Both the position numbers and the translations under genes were made by a program. A stretch of 64,000 nt of DNA from Actinomycetota bacterium (GTDB lineage: Bacteria; Actinomycetota; Actinomycetes; Propionibacteriales; Propionibacteriaceae), in the NCBI GenBank assembly GCA_020161755.1, contig JAIUOS010000003.1, positions 124,001 to 188,000 of the forward strand, given 5' to 3'. Below are positions 25,463 to 33,704 of the stretch, in pieces. Position 1 is the first letter of the stretch. Each line of letters opens with the position of its first letter. Under the pieces are notes generated by a model. It was not told the origin of the DNA, did not search any database, and saw only the letters and a list, made by a program, of their open reading frames with translations.

Positions 25463-25478
25463 ATACCCCCGGGGGTAC
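25463..25478. promoter_or_regulatory. second CsoR/CstR-type operator, at SQR-like promoter
   Basis: ATACCCC-CG-GGGGTAC contains the perfect palindrome TACCCCCGGGGGTA. On the minus strand it runs into TATGCT, a -10-like hexamer for the flavoprotein gene at 25422, exactly as the site at 22736 runs into TATAGT. Confidence 0.68.
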
Positions 25479-25516
25479 TGGTCGCGCAGGTGGAACGAGG
25501 TTCTGCCCGGACATGC

Positions 25517-25544
25517 GAGAACCCCTTCCGAAGAAGGGGTTCTC
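25517..25544 (-). terminator. terminator after the tRNA cluster
   Basis: GAGAACCCCTTC-CGAA-GAAGGGGTTCTC is a perfect 12-bp stem with a 4-nt loop. It lies just past the 3' end of tRNA-Val on the minus strand. No U-tract follows, as is common in actinobacteria. Confidence 0.75.
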
Positions 25545-25548
25545 TCGG

Positions 25549-25620
25549 TGGGCGACACTGGGATCGAACCAGTGACCTCTTCCGTGTCAGGGAAGCGCGC
25601 TACCGCTGCGCCAGCCGCCC
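25549..25620 (-). tRNA. tRNA-Val(GAC)
   Basis: A full cloverleaf reads from 25620. The acceptor GGGCGGC pairs with GTCGCCC, the anticodon stem is CTTCC/GGAAG with loop CTGACAC (anticodon GAC), and the T-arm contains GGTTCGATCCC. CCA is not encoded. Its 5' end lies one nucleotide after the tRNA-Cys discriminator. Confidence 0.95.
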
Positions 25621-25621
25621 G

Positions 25622-25692
25622 AGGTGGAGACGGGATTTGAACCCGTGTACACGGATTTGCAGTCCGTTGCCTCGCCTCTCGGCCACTCCACC
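25622..25692 (-). tRNA. tRNA-Cys(GCA)
   Basis: The acceptor GGTGGAG pairs with CTCCACC, the anticodon loop is CTGCAAA (GCA) in stem ACGGA/TCCGT, and the T-arm contains GGTTCAAATCC. The discriminator is U, as expected for tRNA-Cys. CCA is not encoded. Confidence 0.95.
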
Positions 25693-25736
25693 GGCAAGAG
25701 CCGGTCTCGAAAGTCGAAGATTTGAGACCTTCTCCG

Positions 25737-25809
25737 AGCGGACGACGGGATTCGAACCCGCGACCCTCACCTTGGCAAGGTGATGCTCTACCAACTGAGC
25801 CACGTCCGC
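25737..25809 (-). tRNA. tRNA-Gly(GCC)
   Basis: The acceptor GCGGACG pairs with CGTCCGC, the anticodon stem is TCACC/GGTGA with loop TTGCCAA (GCC), and the T-arm contains GGTTCGAATCC. CCA is not encoded. It is first in the Gly-Cys-Val transcript. Confidence 0.95.
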
Positions 25810-25892
25810 GTCTGCCTTCTTGCCGGTCGCCCGGCCCGAGTGCGAGAGCAACCATACCCAAGCCCCGCACCGGGCCGCAAAACGACCCTCGA

Positions 25893-27056
25893 TCAGGCTC
25901 CCGCAGAGGCGTGCGGACGCTCGCGGGACAGCAGGAGCAGCACCGCCAGGATCGGGAGCGCCACCAGGAACGCCAGCCTCAGGTCCACCACCGAGGCCAG
26001 GGCCGCCAGAAGCGTGGGCGCCACGGTGATCGCCGTCCCCGAACCCAGCGCACCCAACGACGCCCCGAGTTCCGGACGCAGCCCCGGCGTCGCCATCAGC
26101 CTCGCCAGCGTGATCGGGTACAGCGTCGCGATGCCGAACCCCGCCACGAACTGGCCGAACGCCGCCAACGGCCACACGGACGCGACCGCGACCAGCACGG
26201 TGCCCGCCGCGGCCAGTGTCGAGCCCACGACCACCATCGGCAGCCGTGCGATCAGGCGCGGCCCGACCAGCCGGCCCAGCGCCATGCCCACCTGGAACGA
26301 CGCACCCGCGACCGCCGCCCAGCCGGCTTCCAGACCCATGTCCTTCAGCCGGGCGACCCCGAAGACGACGAACGCGAACTCCACCGACACCGCGCACACC
26401 AGCACCACCCACCGACGGACCACCAGGGCCCGCGACACCGCGGCGGGCGCCACTTCGTGGACGGCCGGCTGCGCGTCCCTGCCGATACTCCGTGCCATCA
26501 GGATCAGTGCCACGCTCGCCGCGGTGATCAACAGCAGGGGCACCCGTGCGCCGATGCCCACCGTCGCCGCCAACCCGAGCAGGATCGGCGCCCCGATCGA
26601 CACCAGGCTGGCCACGCCGTTCGCGCGCGTGAGCTTCACCGCCGCCTGCGGCCCCCGCAGGATGCCCGGCGCCACCAGCACCATTCCGGCCGCGCCGAGG
26701 CCCTGCAGCAGCGCGCCCGAGTACGTCGCCACCTCGCCGGGCACCACGGCCAGCAACAGTGCCCCGAAACCGAGCACGACCGCCGACGCGGTCAGCACCC
26801 AGCGATGCCCCAGGCGCAGCAGGAACGGCCCGGTGAGGGCCATCACGATCAATCCGTAGCCGAACGCCGAGCCCAGCCACGACAGCCGCTCGGTCGAGAC
26901 CTGCAGCTCCTCGGCGAGCACGACCAGCACCACACCGATGCTCGCCACGTAGAAGCCCACGTTCGCCATCGCCAGGGCGACGGCCAACTCGTCTCCGGAC
27001 GGGCCGCCACGTCCGTTCCGGTCGGTCGTTTCCGTCACCGGCTGCCCCTCGGCCAC
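25893..27056 (-). CDS. MFS transporter
   Basis: A 387-aa protein with about 12 hydrophobic helices. The order and spacing (FLLRLGHRWVLTASAVVLGFG after helix 2, RLVGPRLIARLPMVVVGSTL in the second half) fit the major facilitator superfamily, CynX/NimT-like or sugar-efflux-like. The substrate is unknown. GTG 27056 has GGGAGG upstream. It stands alone between two tRNA loci reading in opposite directions, so there is no functional hint from neighbours. Confidence 0.82.
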   Translation of the reverse strand: MAEGQPVTETTDRNGRGGPSGDELAVALAMANVGFYVASIGVVLVVLAEELQVSTERLSWLGSAFGYGLIVMALTGPFLLRLGHRWVLTASAVVLGFGALLLAVVPGEVATYSGALLQGLGAAGMVLVAPGILRGPQAAVKLTRANGVASLVSIGAPILLGLAATVGIGARVPLLLITAASVALILMARSIGRDAQPAVHEVAPAAVSRALVVRRWVVLVCAVSVEFAFVVFGVARLKDMGLEAGWAAVAGASFQVGMALGRLVGPRLIARLPMVVVGSTLAAAGTVLVAVASVWPLAAFGQFVAGFGIATLYPITLARLMATPGLRPELGASLGALGSGTAITVAPTLLAALASVVDLRLAFLVALPILAVLLLLSRERPHASAGA

Positions 27057-27135
27057 GTGGCCTCCCTTGCTCTCGGCACGAGGCTATCGGCTCGATGTGA
27101 CTCCCCCGGCACTCTCGGCTAAGGTGGTTCACCGC

Positions 27136-27210
27136 GGGCGATTGGCGCAGTGGTAGCGCGCTTCGTTCACACCGAAGAGGTCACTGGTTCGAACCCAGTA
27201 TCGCCCACCA
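27136..27210 (+). tRNA. tRNA-Val(CAC)
   Basis: The acceptor GGGCGAT pairs with ATCGCCC, the anticodon stem is CTTCG/CGAAG with loop TTCACAC (CAC), and the T-arm contains GGTTCGAACCC. Unlike the three tRNAs at 25549-25809, the 3' CCA is encoded (27208-27210). Confidence 0.95.
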
Positions 27211-27447
27211 TCCGCGAACTTCGTTCCGGTTCTTGAGACCTGGAATCTCATTGAACGAGACGAATGTCCCCTTTACGCGGGACTCGACCCCCGAAACCCC
27301 ATCAGGTTGATCGATTTGTCTCAATATTCGGACTCACGTCTCGCCATGCGGTAAGCAGAATTGCGTCACGGATTGATAACGACCAAAGTTGCGACTGACA
27401 AAAACTCGGCAACGGAGCCTGGTTCCTTCGGACAGGAAGGCACGCCA

Positions 27448-28242
27448 ATGACCGCCCCAGCCCTTGTAATGGTGGCTCGAGGCAGCTCCGACCCCATGGT
27501 CGCGCAGGTGACACACCAGCTCGTCCACGGCCTGGCGCAGATGCGCCCCGAGATGAGCGTTTCCGGAGCCTTCCTCCAGTCCAGCCCGCCCACCGCCGGT
27601 CAGGTCATCGACCAGCTCGCGGCCGCCGGCGTCAACGAGGTCGTCCTCGTCCCGCTCCAGATCACCCACGCGGTCGAGTGCGACCCCGCCATGAGCGACC
27701 TGCTGCACCGCTCGCGCAACAACTACCCCGACCTGCGCTTCACTCTCTCCCGGCCGATCGGCCCCGAGCTGAGCCTGCTCACCGTCCTCGACCAGCGCCT
27801 GCGCGCCTCGCTCAGCCAGGCCCGCTGCCTCGAGCTCGACGGCCTCGTGCTCTCCGCCGGCTGCGCCGGCGACGTCCGCGGCAGCGCCCTGCTGGCCCGC
27901 CGCGCCCGCCAGTGGTCCACCCACCACCGGCTCCCCTGCCTCACCGCCGTCGCCGACGACTCCGGCCCGTCCGTCGCCCAGGCGATCATGGGGCTGCGCG
28001 CCCAGGGACGCCGGCACATCGCGGTCGGCTCGTTCTTCCTCAGCGCGGACGAGGCGTACCACGCCCAGTCCGACGTCGCGTACCGGTACGGCGCGGTCTC
28101 CGTCAGCGACCCGATCGGCGCCTCCCGTGAGGTCCTCGACCTCGTCCTGGCGCGCTACGCCTTCGCCGCCATGGACCTGCTCGACTTCGGTGGCGACGAA
28201 CTCGTCGAGCCGGTGCCCCACCTGAGCGTGGTCAGCGCCTGA
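27448..28242 (+). CDS. CbiX/SirB-like sirohydrochlorin chelatase
   Basis: The 264-aa protein has two similar chelatase halves. The first begins ALVMVARGSSDP and contains VVLVPLQITHAVEC; the second contains LVLSAGCAGDVRGS and HIAVGSFFLSADEAY. In this class II chelatase family paired histidine/glutamate residues insert Fe2+ or Co2+ into sirohydrochlorin for siroheme or cobalamin. AGGAAGG precedes ATG 27448. The 237-nt upstream region (27211-27447) is noticeably AT-richer than its surroundings and holds no gene, suggesting regulation at this promoter. No other siroheme or sulfate-reduction genes are adjacent. Confidence 0.8.
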   Translation: MTAPALVMVARGSSDPMVAQVTHQLVHGLAQMRPEMSVSGAFLQSSPPTAGQVIDQLAAAGVNEVVLVPLQITHAVECDPAMSDLLHRSRNNYPDLRFTLSRPIGPELSLLTVLDQRLRASLSQARCLELDGLVLSAGCAGDVRGSALLARRARQWSTHHRLPCLTAVADDSGPSVAQAIMGLRAQGRRHIAVGSFFLSADEAYHAQSDVAYRYGAVSVSDPIGASREVLDLVLARYAFAAMDLLDFGGDELVEPVPHLSVVSA

Positions 28243-28249
28243 CGGCTCC

Positions 28250-29110
28250 TTACGAGGCAGCAACCCGCTTCTGCTCGGCGGCCACGTTGAAGTCGGCGGG
28301 CGGATAGGCCAGGCCCATCCCGGCGAGCGTCTCCCGCAGCAGTTCGGCGACCGCCCAGTTGCGGTACCACTTGCGGTCCGACGGGATCACGTACCACGGC
28401 GCTGCCTCGGTGTTGCACTTCGACAGCGCGGCCGAGTACGCCTCCATGTAGGCGGGCCACTTCGCGCGCACGTCCACGTCCCCGGGGTTGTACTTCCAGT
28501 ACTTCGTGGGGTTGGCCAGGCGCGCCGCGAGTCGCTCCTTCTGCTCGGCGAAGGAGATGTTGAGCATGCACTTGATCAGCTTGTAGCCGTCGGCCACCAG
28601 CTCCGCCTCGAAGCGGTTGATCTCGTCGTAGCGCTTGCTCCACACGTCCTCGGGCACCAGGTTCTCCACCCGCACCACCAGCACGTCCTCGTAGTGCGAA
28701 CGGTCGAAGATGCCGATCTGCCCGGGACGCGGCAGCGCCTTCCGGATGCGCCACAGGTAGTTGTGCTTGCGCTCCTCCGGGGTGGGCGCCTTGAACGAGG
28801 TGAGGTCGACGCCCTGCGGATCGACGAGGCCGATCGCGTGCCGGATCAACCCGCCCTTGCCGGAGGTGTCCATGCCCTGGAGCACGACCAGTACCCGCGG
28901 CGCCTTCTCCTGCGTGGAGCGGGCGCTCGCGTACAGCGTCTCCTGAAGGTCGGACAGCTGCGTGCCGAGCGCGGCCGTCTGCGCGGGGGCGTCCTGCTTG
29001 CCCTTGCCCGGGTAGCCGGGGGTCGCGCTCGCGTCGAGCGAACTGACGTTGACCGGTCCGAGCGGCAGCCGCAGCAGTTCGGACAGCGGGGTGTTCTTCT
29101 TCGAGGCCAT
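28250..29110 (-). CDS. ppk2: polyphosphate kinase 2 family protein
   Basis: The 286-aa protein has the PPK2 Walker A GMDTSGKGGLIRHA (about residue 80), lid-region arginines and Walker B IFDRSHYEDVLVVRVE, followed by the conserved IKCMLNISFAEQKERLAARL and VIPSDRKWYRNWAV. PPK2 enzymes use polyphosphate to phosphorylate nucleoside mono- or diphosphates. The length fits the single-domain class; the subclass (AMP, NDP or both) cannot be settled here. It is the last gene of a minus-strand run with ligC and the PolDom gene. Confidence 0.9.
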   Translation of the reverse strand: MASKKNTPLSELLRLPLGPVNVSSLDASATPGYPGKGKQDAPAQTAALGTQLSDLQETLYASARSTQEKAPRVLVVLQGMDTSGKGGLIRHAIGLVDPQGVDLTSFKAPTPEERKHNYLWRIRKALPRPGQIGIFDRSHYEDVLVVRVENLVPEDVWSKRYDEINRFEAELVADGYKLIKCMLNISFAEQKERLAARLANPTKYWKYNPGDVDVRAKWPAYMEAYSAALSKCNTEAAPWYVIPSDRKWYRNWAVAELLRETLAGMGLAYPPADFNVAAEQKRVAAS

Positions 29111-29138
29111 GGGCACAGTCTGGCCCAAACCCGGGTCC

Positions 29139-30197
29139 CTAGCCGAGGATGTCGGCCAAGTCGTAGCGCACCGGTTCCTCCAGCTGGGCGTACGTACACG
29201 AGGCCGGGTCGCGGTCGGGACGCCAGCGGTTGAACTGGGCGGTGTGCCGGAACCGGGTGCCCTCCATGTGCTCGTAGCGCACCTCCACCACCAGCTCGGG
29301 ACGCAGCGGCGTGAACGACAGGTCCTTGCCGTTGTTCCAGCGGCTGAACTCCGAGCTCCGCGGGGTGCGGACGCCCTCCGGCGGCGCCGCCCATGCCCAG
29401 GGGTGGTCGTCGAAGGTGGTGACCAACGGCTGGAGCTCGGTGAACAGCTCGCGTCGCCGCGCGGCCGGAAACGCGCCCACCACGCCCACGGACGCGAGCG
29501 AGCCGTCCTCGGTGTAGAGGCCCAGCAGGATCGACCCGATGCTGGTCTCGTCACCCTTGTAGGTGCGGTAGCCGGCCACCACGCAGTCGGCCGTGCGGGC
29601 GTGCTTGATCTTGAACATCACCCGCTTGTCGGGTTGGTAGGTGCCACCCAGCGGCTTGGCCACCACCCCGTCCAGACCCGCCCCCTCGAACTGCTCGAAC
29701 CAGTCCTGGGCGAGCGCGATGTCGCGAGTGGCCGGGGTCAGGTGGATCGGTTCCTGCGCGTCCTTCAGCGCCTCCTCCAGCAGCGCGCGGCGCTCGGCCA
29801 GTGGCAGCCCGGTCACGTCCCGGTCGTCGAGGGCCAGCAGGTCGAACACCACCAGCCGTGCCGGGGTCTCCTGCGAGAGGCGCGCGATGCGGCTCGCCGC
29901 CGGGTGGATGCGCTGCTGCAACACCTCGAACTCCAGCCGGTCGCCGACCACGACCACCAGCTCGCCGTCCACCACGCAGCGCTCGGGCAGGTTGGCCTTC
30001 ACCGCTTCGACGATCTCGGGGAAGTAGCGGGTCATCGGACGCTCGTTGCGCGACCCGATCTCGACCTCGTCACCGTCTCTGAACACGATCGAGCGGAAGC
30101 CGTCCCACTTGGGCTCGTAGCTCAGCTCCCCGGCTGGGATCGTGGGTACGGCCTTCGCCAGCATCGGCGAGACGGGCGGCATCACGGGCAGGTGCAT
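29139..30197 (-). CDS. ligC: ATP-dependent DNA ligase, LigC type
   Basis: The 352-aa enzyme has the adenylation motif EPKWDGFRS with nucleophilic lysine (about residue 30). Further nucleotidyl-transferase motifs are ERCVVDGELVVV, VVFDLLAL and LDGVVAKPL, with VMFKIKHARTADCVV leading into a C-terminal OB domain. The size and order match mycobacterial LigC, a minimal nick-sealing ligase. ATG 30197 is chosen; ATG 30206 is also in frame. It follows the PolDom gene by 41 nt, a pairing linked in mycobacteria to excision repair rather than to Ku-dependent end joining. Confidence 0.9.
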   Translation of the reverse strand: MHLPVMPPVSPMLAKAVPTIPAGELSYEPKWDGFRSIVFRDGDEVEIGSRNERPMTRYFPEIVEAVKANLPERCVVDGELVVVVGDRLEFEVLQQRIHPAASRIARLSQETPARLVVFDLLALDDRDVTGLPLAERRALLEEALKDAQEPIHLTPATRDIALAQDWFEQFEGAGLDGVVAKPLGGTYQPDKRVMFKIKHARTADCVVAGYRTYKGDETSIGSILLGLYTEDGSLASVGVVGAFPAARRRELFTELQPLVTTFDDHPWAWAAPPEGVRTPRSSEFSRWNNGKDLSFTPLRPELVVEVRYEHMEGTRFRHTAQFNRWRPDRDPASCTYAQLEEPVRYDLADILG

Positions 30198-30238
30198 GGG
30201 GACCATCCTCTCTGCTGCGTCAACGGGCCTTCGTGGGG

Positions 30239-31291
30239 TCACTCCCAGTTCGCGGCGTTCTTCTTGCTGGGCTGCACGCGCGGCGGTTCGCCGGGCATCT
30301 TGGGGTACTCCGGCGGATAGGGCAGCTCGCCCTCGCCGTTCGCGGCGTCCCGTTCGTACCACTCCAGGGCGGTGTCGAGGACGCCCGGCTCGGTCGCGCC
30401 CAGGGCCGCCCAGGGGTCGCCGCGCTCGGCGAACCGGGTGGGCATGGTCAGGATCGTGAAGTCGTCCGGCTGGACGTCGGGCAACTCGCCCCACTCCACG
30501 GGTGCGGACACCCGGCCGAACGGCGTCGGCCGGATCGAGTACGCCGACGTCATCAGCCGGTCACGGGCCATCTGGTTGAAGTCGACGAAGACGCGCTCGC
30601 CGCGCTCCTCCTTCCACCAGTTCACCGTCACCTCCGACGGCATCCGGCGGGCCAGCTCGCGTCCGACCGCGATCGTGGCGTGCCGGGCGTCGATGAAGTC
30701 GCTGCCCCGGATCGGTGCGAACACGTGCACGCCGCGCCCGCCGCTGGTCTTGCAGAAGCCGGTCAGCCCCGCGTCGGCGAGCACCTCGCGCAGTTCCAGC
30801 GCGGCAGCCACCGTCCGGGCGAAACCCACCCCGGGCTGCGGGTCGAGGTCGATGCGCAGCTGGTCGACCGCGTCGGTGTCGGGTGCCCGCACCGGCCACG
30901 GGTGGAAGCGGACGGTGCCCAGGTTCACCATCCAGCAGATGCTGGCCAGGTCGGCCGGCGCCACCTCGACCGCCGTGCGTCCGGACGGGAACCGCACCTC
31001 CGCGGTCTGCACCCACTCCGGCGTGTTCGCCGGCGCCCGCTTCTGGTAGAACGCCTCCCCCACACCGCTCGCGCGGGTGGCCACCACCACGTCGTCGCGG
31101 ACGCCGCCCGGCCACCGCTCCATCGCTGTGGGACGGTCACGCAGGGCGGCCAGGATGCCGCCGCCGACGCTGCGGAAATAATCGACCACCCCGAGCTTGT
31201 TGACCCCAAGGTCAGCGAAATAGGGCTTGTCGGGGCTCGAAATGCGGACTTCGCGTCCGTCGATGTCGAGGAGCTCAACCTGCGCGGCCAT
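30239..31291 (-). CDS. LigD-type polymerase/primase domain protein (PrimC-like)
   Basis: The 350-aa stand-alone archaeo-eukaryotic-primase polymerase matches the PolDom of LigD. Visible features are SSPDKPYFADLG, FYQKRAPANTPEWV, the catalytic acidic pair in LRIDLDPQPG, TSGGRGVHVFAPI and a third acidic residue in VFVDFNQMARDR. Such enzymes fill short gaps and prefer ribonucleotides. The gene heads the run to ligC and ppk2. No Ku gene or nuclease domain is nearby, so a role in gap filling with LigC is the better reading. Confidence 0.88.
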   Translation of the reverse strand: MAAQVELLDIDGREVRISSPDKPYFADLGVNKLGVVDYFRSVGGGILAALRDRPTAMERWPGGVRDDVVVATRASGVGEAFYQKRAPANTPEWVQTAEVRFPSGRTAVEVAPADLASICWMVNLGTVRFHPWPVRAPDTDAVDQLRIDLDPQPGVGFARTVAAALELREVLADAGLTGFCKTSGGRGVHVFAPIRGSDFIDARHATIAVGRELARRMPSEVTVNWWKEERGERVFVDFNQMARDRLMTSAYSIRPTPFGRVSAPVEWGELPDVQPDDFTILTMPTRFAERGDPWAALGATEPGVLDTALEWYERDAANGEGELPYPPEYPKMPGEPPRVQPSKKNAANWE

Positions 31292-31381
31292 GCCGGTCAG
31301 GCTAGTGTCCGCGACCGACACAGCGCGTTGCCGGGCACGGCCGCAGCGCACAACTGCCCATGATGGGCGTGAGGAGTGGAC

Positions 31382-31792
31382 ATGGAACTGAAAGTGATCA
31401 AGACCCCCGAGGAGTGGCGCGCCCAACTCAGCCCGCTGGAGTACCGCGTGCTCCGCGAGGCCGGCACCGAGGCCCCGTTCACCGGCGAGTACACCGACAA
31501 CACGGCCGCCGGCGTCTACCGCTGCCGGGCGTGCGGCGCCGAGCTGTTCCGCAGCGAGAACAAGTTCTCCTCCCACTGTGGGTGGCCGTCGTTCTACACC
31601 GCCGCCGCGGCCGACCGCGTCCGTCTGGTCGAGGACCGCAGCCTGTTCATGCAGCCACGCACGGAGGTGCGTTGCGCGGCCTGCGACTCCCACCTGGGCC
31701 ACGTGTTCACCGGCGAGGGCTACGACACCCCCACCGACGAGCGCTGGTGCATCAACTCCGTCAGCCTCGATTTCGAACCCACGCCGTCGTGA
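31382..31792 (+). CDS. msrB: peptide-methionine (R)-S-oxide reductase
   Basis: The 136-aa enzyme repairs methionine-R-sulfoxide in proteins. It has two zinc CxxC pairs ([16 protein letters not shown]), the substrate loop SHCGWPSF and the catalytic cysteine in [14 protein letters not shown] 31382 lies 5 nt after GAGGAG. It is divergent from the PolDom gene and is followed by the DUF3000 gene after 31 nt. Confidence 0.95.
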   Translation: MELKVIKTPEEWRAQLSPLEYRVLREAGTEAPFTGEYTDNTAAGVYRCRACGAELFRSENKFSSHCGWPSFYTAAAADRVRLVEDRSLFMQPRTEVRCAACDSHLGHVFTGEGYDTPTDERWCINSVSLDFEPTPS

Positions 31793-31823
31793 CGGCGCGC
31801 CACCAAAGGCGCGACCACAACGC

Positions 31824-32438
31824 ATGAGTACGCTCAGCCCTGTGGCTGCCAGGCAGGAACCGAGCACTCCACCGCTGTTCGACACCGCGGTGCAGGCGAT
31901 CCTCGGGATGTCCTGGCGTCCTGAGCTGAAGGTGGAGGAGATCCCCGCGCCGCAGAAGATCGCACCCTTCGCGGTCGCGATCAGCGCCGAGGTCGAGCTC
32001 AACGACGACGAGCTCGGCAGCGGACGGCTCGTGCTCCTCCACGACCCCGCCGGCAACGCGTCCTGGGACGGCGACTTCCGCTGTGTCAGCTACGCACGCG
32101 CCGACGTGGATCCCGAGATGGTCGCCGACCCCCTCCTCACCGAGGTGGGCTGGACGTGGCTGCTCGACGCGCTGGAACGCAACCGCGCCGACTTCTCCTC
32201 GCCCAGCGGCACCGTCACCGCGGTGTCCAGCCGTTCGTTCGGCGGCATCGCCTCAGACCCGCCACGGGCGGAGATCGAATTGCGGGCGTCCTGGACCCCG
32301 TCGGTCGAGTCGGCCGACGACGTCGTCCGGCACCTGCGGGCGTGGTCCGAACTGTTGTGCCTCACCGCCGGGTTGCCGCCACTGCCCGACGGCGTCGTGC
32401 CTATCGCACCGCGCCGTTCGGGAACGTGGCTGCGGTGA
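31824..32438 (+). CDS. DUF3000 protein
   Basis: The 204-aa actinobacterial protein shows FDTAVQAILGMSWRPELKVE, IAPFAVAISAEV and WTWLLDALERN, all typical of DUF3000. No catalytic motif is recognisable and the function is unknown. Its stop overlaps the GTG of the RNase D-like gene (GTGA). The order DUF3000, RNase D/HRDC, dxs is conserved in Actinobacteria. Confidence 0.87.
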   Translation: MSTLSPVAARQEPSTPPLFDTAVQAILGMSWRPELKVEEIPAPQKIAPFAVAISAEVELNDDELGSGRLVLLHDPAGNASWDGDFRCVSYARADVDPEMVADPLLTEVGWTWLLDALERNRADFSSPSGTVTAVSSRSFGGIASDPPRAEIELRASWTPSVESADDVVRHLRAWSELLCLTAGLPPLPDGVVPIAPRRSGTWLR

Positions 32439-33703
32439 CGGCGACCGACGCGCCCGAGGAGGGCTACCCGATCCTGGCCGTGCCGGCCGACGGCATCCCC
32501 GACGTGGTCGACACCCCCGAGGGCCTGGCCGCCACCCGCGCGGCCCTGCTCGCGGGCACCGGCCCGCTCGCCCTCGACACCGAACGCGCGCAGGGCTACC
32601 GCTACACCGCCAAGGCCTACCTGATCCAGGCCCGGCGCTCCGGCTCCGGGACACACCTGATCGACCCGACCGCGTTCGAGGAGGGCCCCGACCGCGCCGA
32701 CTTCGCCGACTTCGCGCGCGAGCTCGCCGACGTCGAGTGGATCCTGCACGCGGCCAGCCAGGACCTGCCGTGCCTCGCCGAGGTGCACTTCCTGCCCGAC
32801 CACCTGTTCGACACCGAGCTGGCCGCCCGGCTGCTCGGGCTGCCCAAGGTCAGCCTGGGCGCCCTGATGGAGCAGGCCTGCGGGGTCACGCTGCTCAAGG
32901 AGCACTCGGCTGCGGACTGGTCGCGGCGTCCGGTTCCCCAGGAGTGGCTGGCCTACGCGGCCCTCGACGTGGAGCGGCTCACCGACCTGCGCGAGTGGTT
33001 GATCATGCAGCTGGAGGAGACCGGCAAGCTCGACTGGGCGCACCAGGAGTTCGCCTACCTGACCGAGCACGCGGCCGATCCGCCGCACCCGCGCAAGGAC
33101 CCGTGGCGCCGCACCACCGGGCTGCACACGCTGCACACACCGATGGCGCTGGCCGTCGTCCGCGAGCTGTGGCAGACGCGCGAGCAGCTCGCCGAGTCCG
33201 AGGACCGCGCGCCCGGACGCGTGGTGCCCGACCGGGCCATCACCGAACTCGCCGCCAAGGTGGACGCCGAGCGCAAGCCGGCCCTGACCAGGGGCGACCT
33301 GCGTTCGGTCCGTGGCTTCAGCAACCGGGTCGCGGCGCGGTACGAGGCCCGCTGGCTGGCCGCCCTGGAGCGCGCGGCCGCCACGCCCCGCTCGGAGCTG
33401 CCGCCGCGCAACAGTGCCCCGGACGGCCCGCCGATGCCGCGCTCGTGGGAGCGTCGCTGGCCGGCGTCCTTCGCCCGGTTCAACCGGGTGCGGCCGGCGC
33501 TCGTCGAACGGGCGGGTGAATTGTCGGTACCGGTGGAGAACCTGCTCTCCCCCGACCACCTGCGCCGCTTGCTGTGGGACTCCCCCGACACCACCGACGA
33601 GGCCGAGATCGACCGACGGCTGACCGAGCTCGGCAGCCGCGCCTGGCAGCGCGAGATCGTGGTGCCGGTGATCGCCCGGCTCTGGGACGCCCCGGCGTAC
33701 TGA
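32435..33703 (+). CDS. RNase D-like 3'-5' exonuclease with HRDC domain
   Basis: The 422-aa protein has a DEDD exonuclease domain: LALDTERAQGYRY (D-x-E), LHAASQDLPCL and AYAALDVERLTDL supply the acidic residues. An HRDC domain follows around residues 220-300 (ALAVVRELWQTREQLAESED, VPDRAITELAAK). It probably trims RNA 3' ends. The start is coupled to DUF3000. Its stop is one nucleotide from the stop of the convergent dxs. Confidence 0.9.
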   Translation: MTATDAPEEGYPILAVPADGIPDVVDTPEGLAATRAALLAGTGPLALDTERAQGYRYTAKAYLIQARRSGSGTHLIDPTAFEEGPDRADFADFARELADVEWILHAASQDLPCLAEVHFLPDHLFDTELAARLLGLPKVSLGALMEQACGVTLLKEHSAADWSRRPVPQEWLAYAALDVERLTDLREWLIMQLEETGKLDWAHQEFAYLTEHAADPPHPRKDPWRRTTGLHTLHTPMALAVVRELWQTREQLAESEDRAPGRVVPDRAITELAAKVDAERKPALTRGDLRSVRGFSNRVAARYEARWLAALERAAATPRSELPPRNSAPDGPPMPRSWERRWPASFARFNRVRPALVERAGELSVPVENLLSPDHLRRLLWDSPDTTDEAEIDRRLTELGSRAWQREIVVPVIARLWDAPAY

Positions 33704-33704
33704 C

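Noticed and set aside
29139-31291. Non-homologous end-joining operon
   Set aside because: The ligase and polymerase domains are present as separate proteins, but there is no Ku and no nuclease domain in the window. The LigC type favours excision repair.
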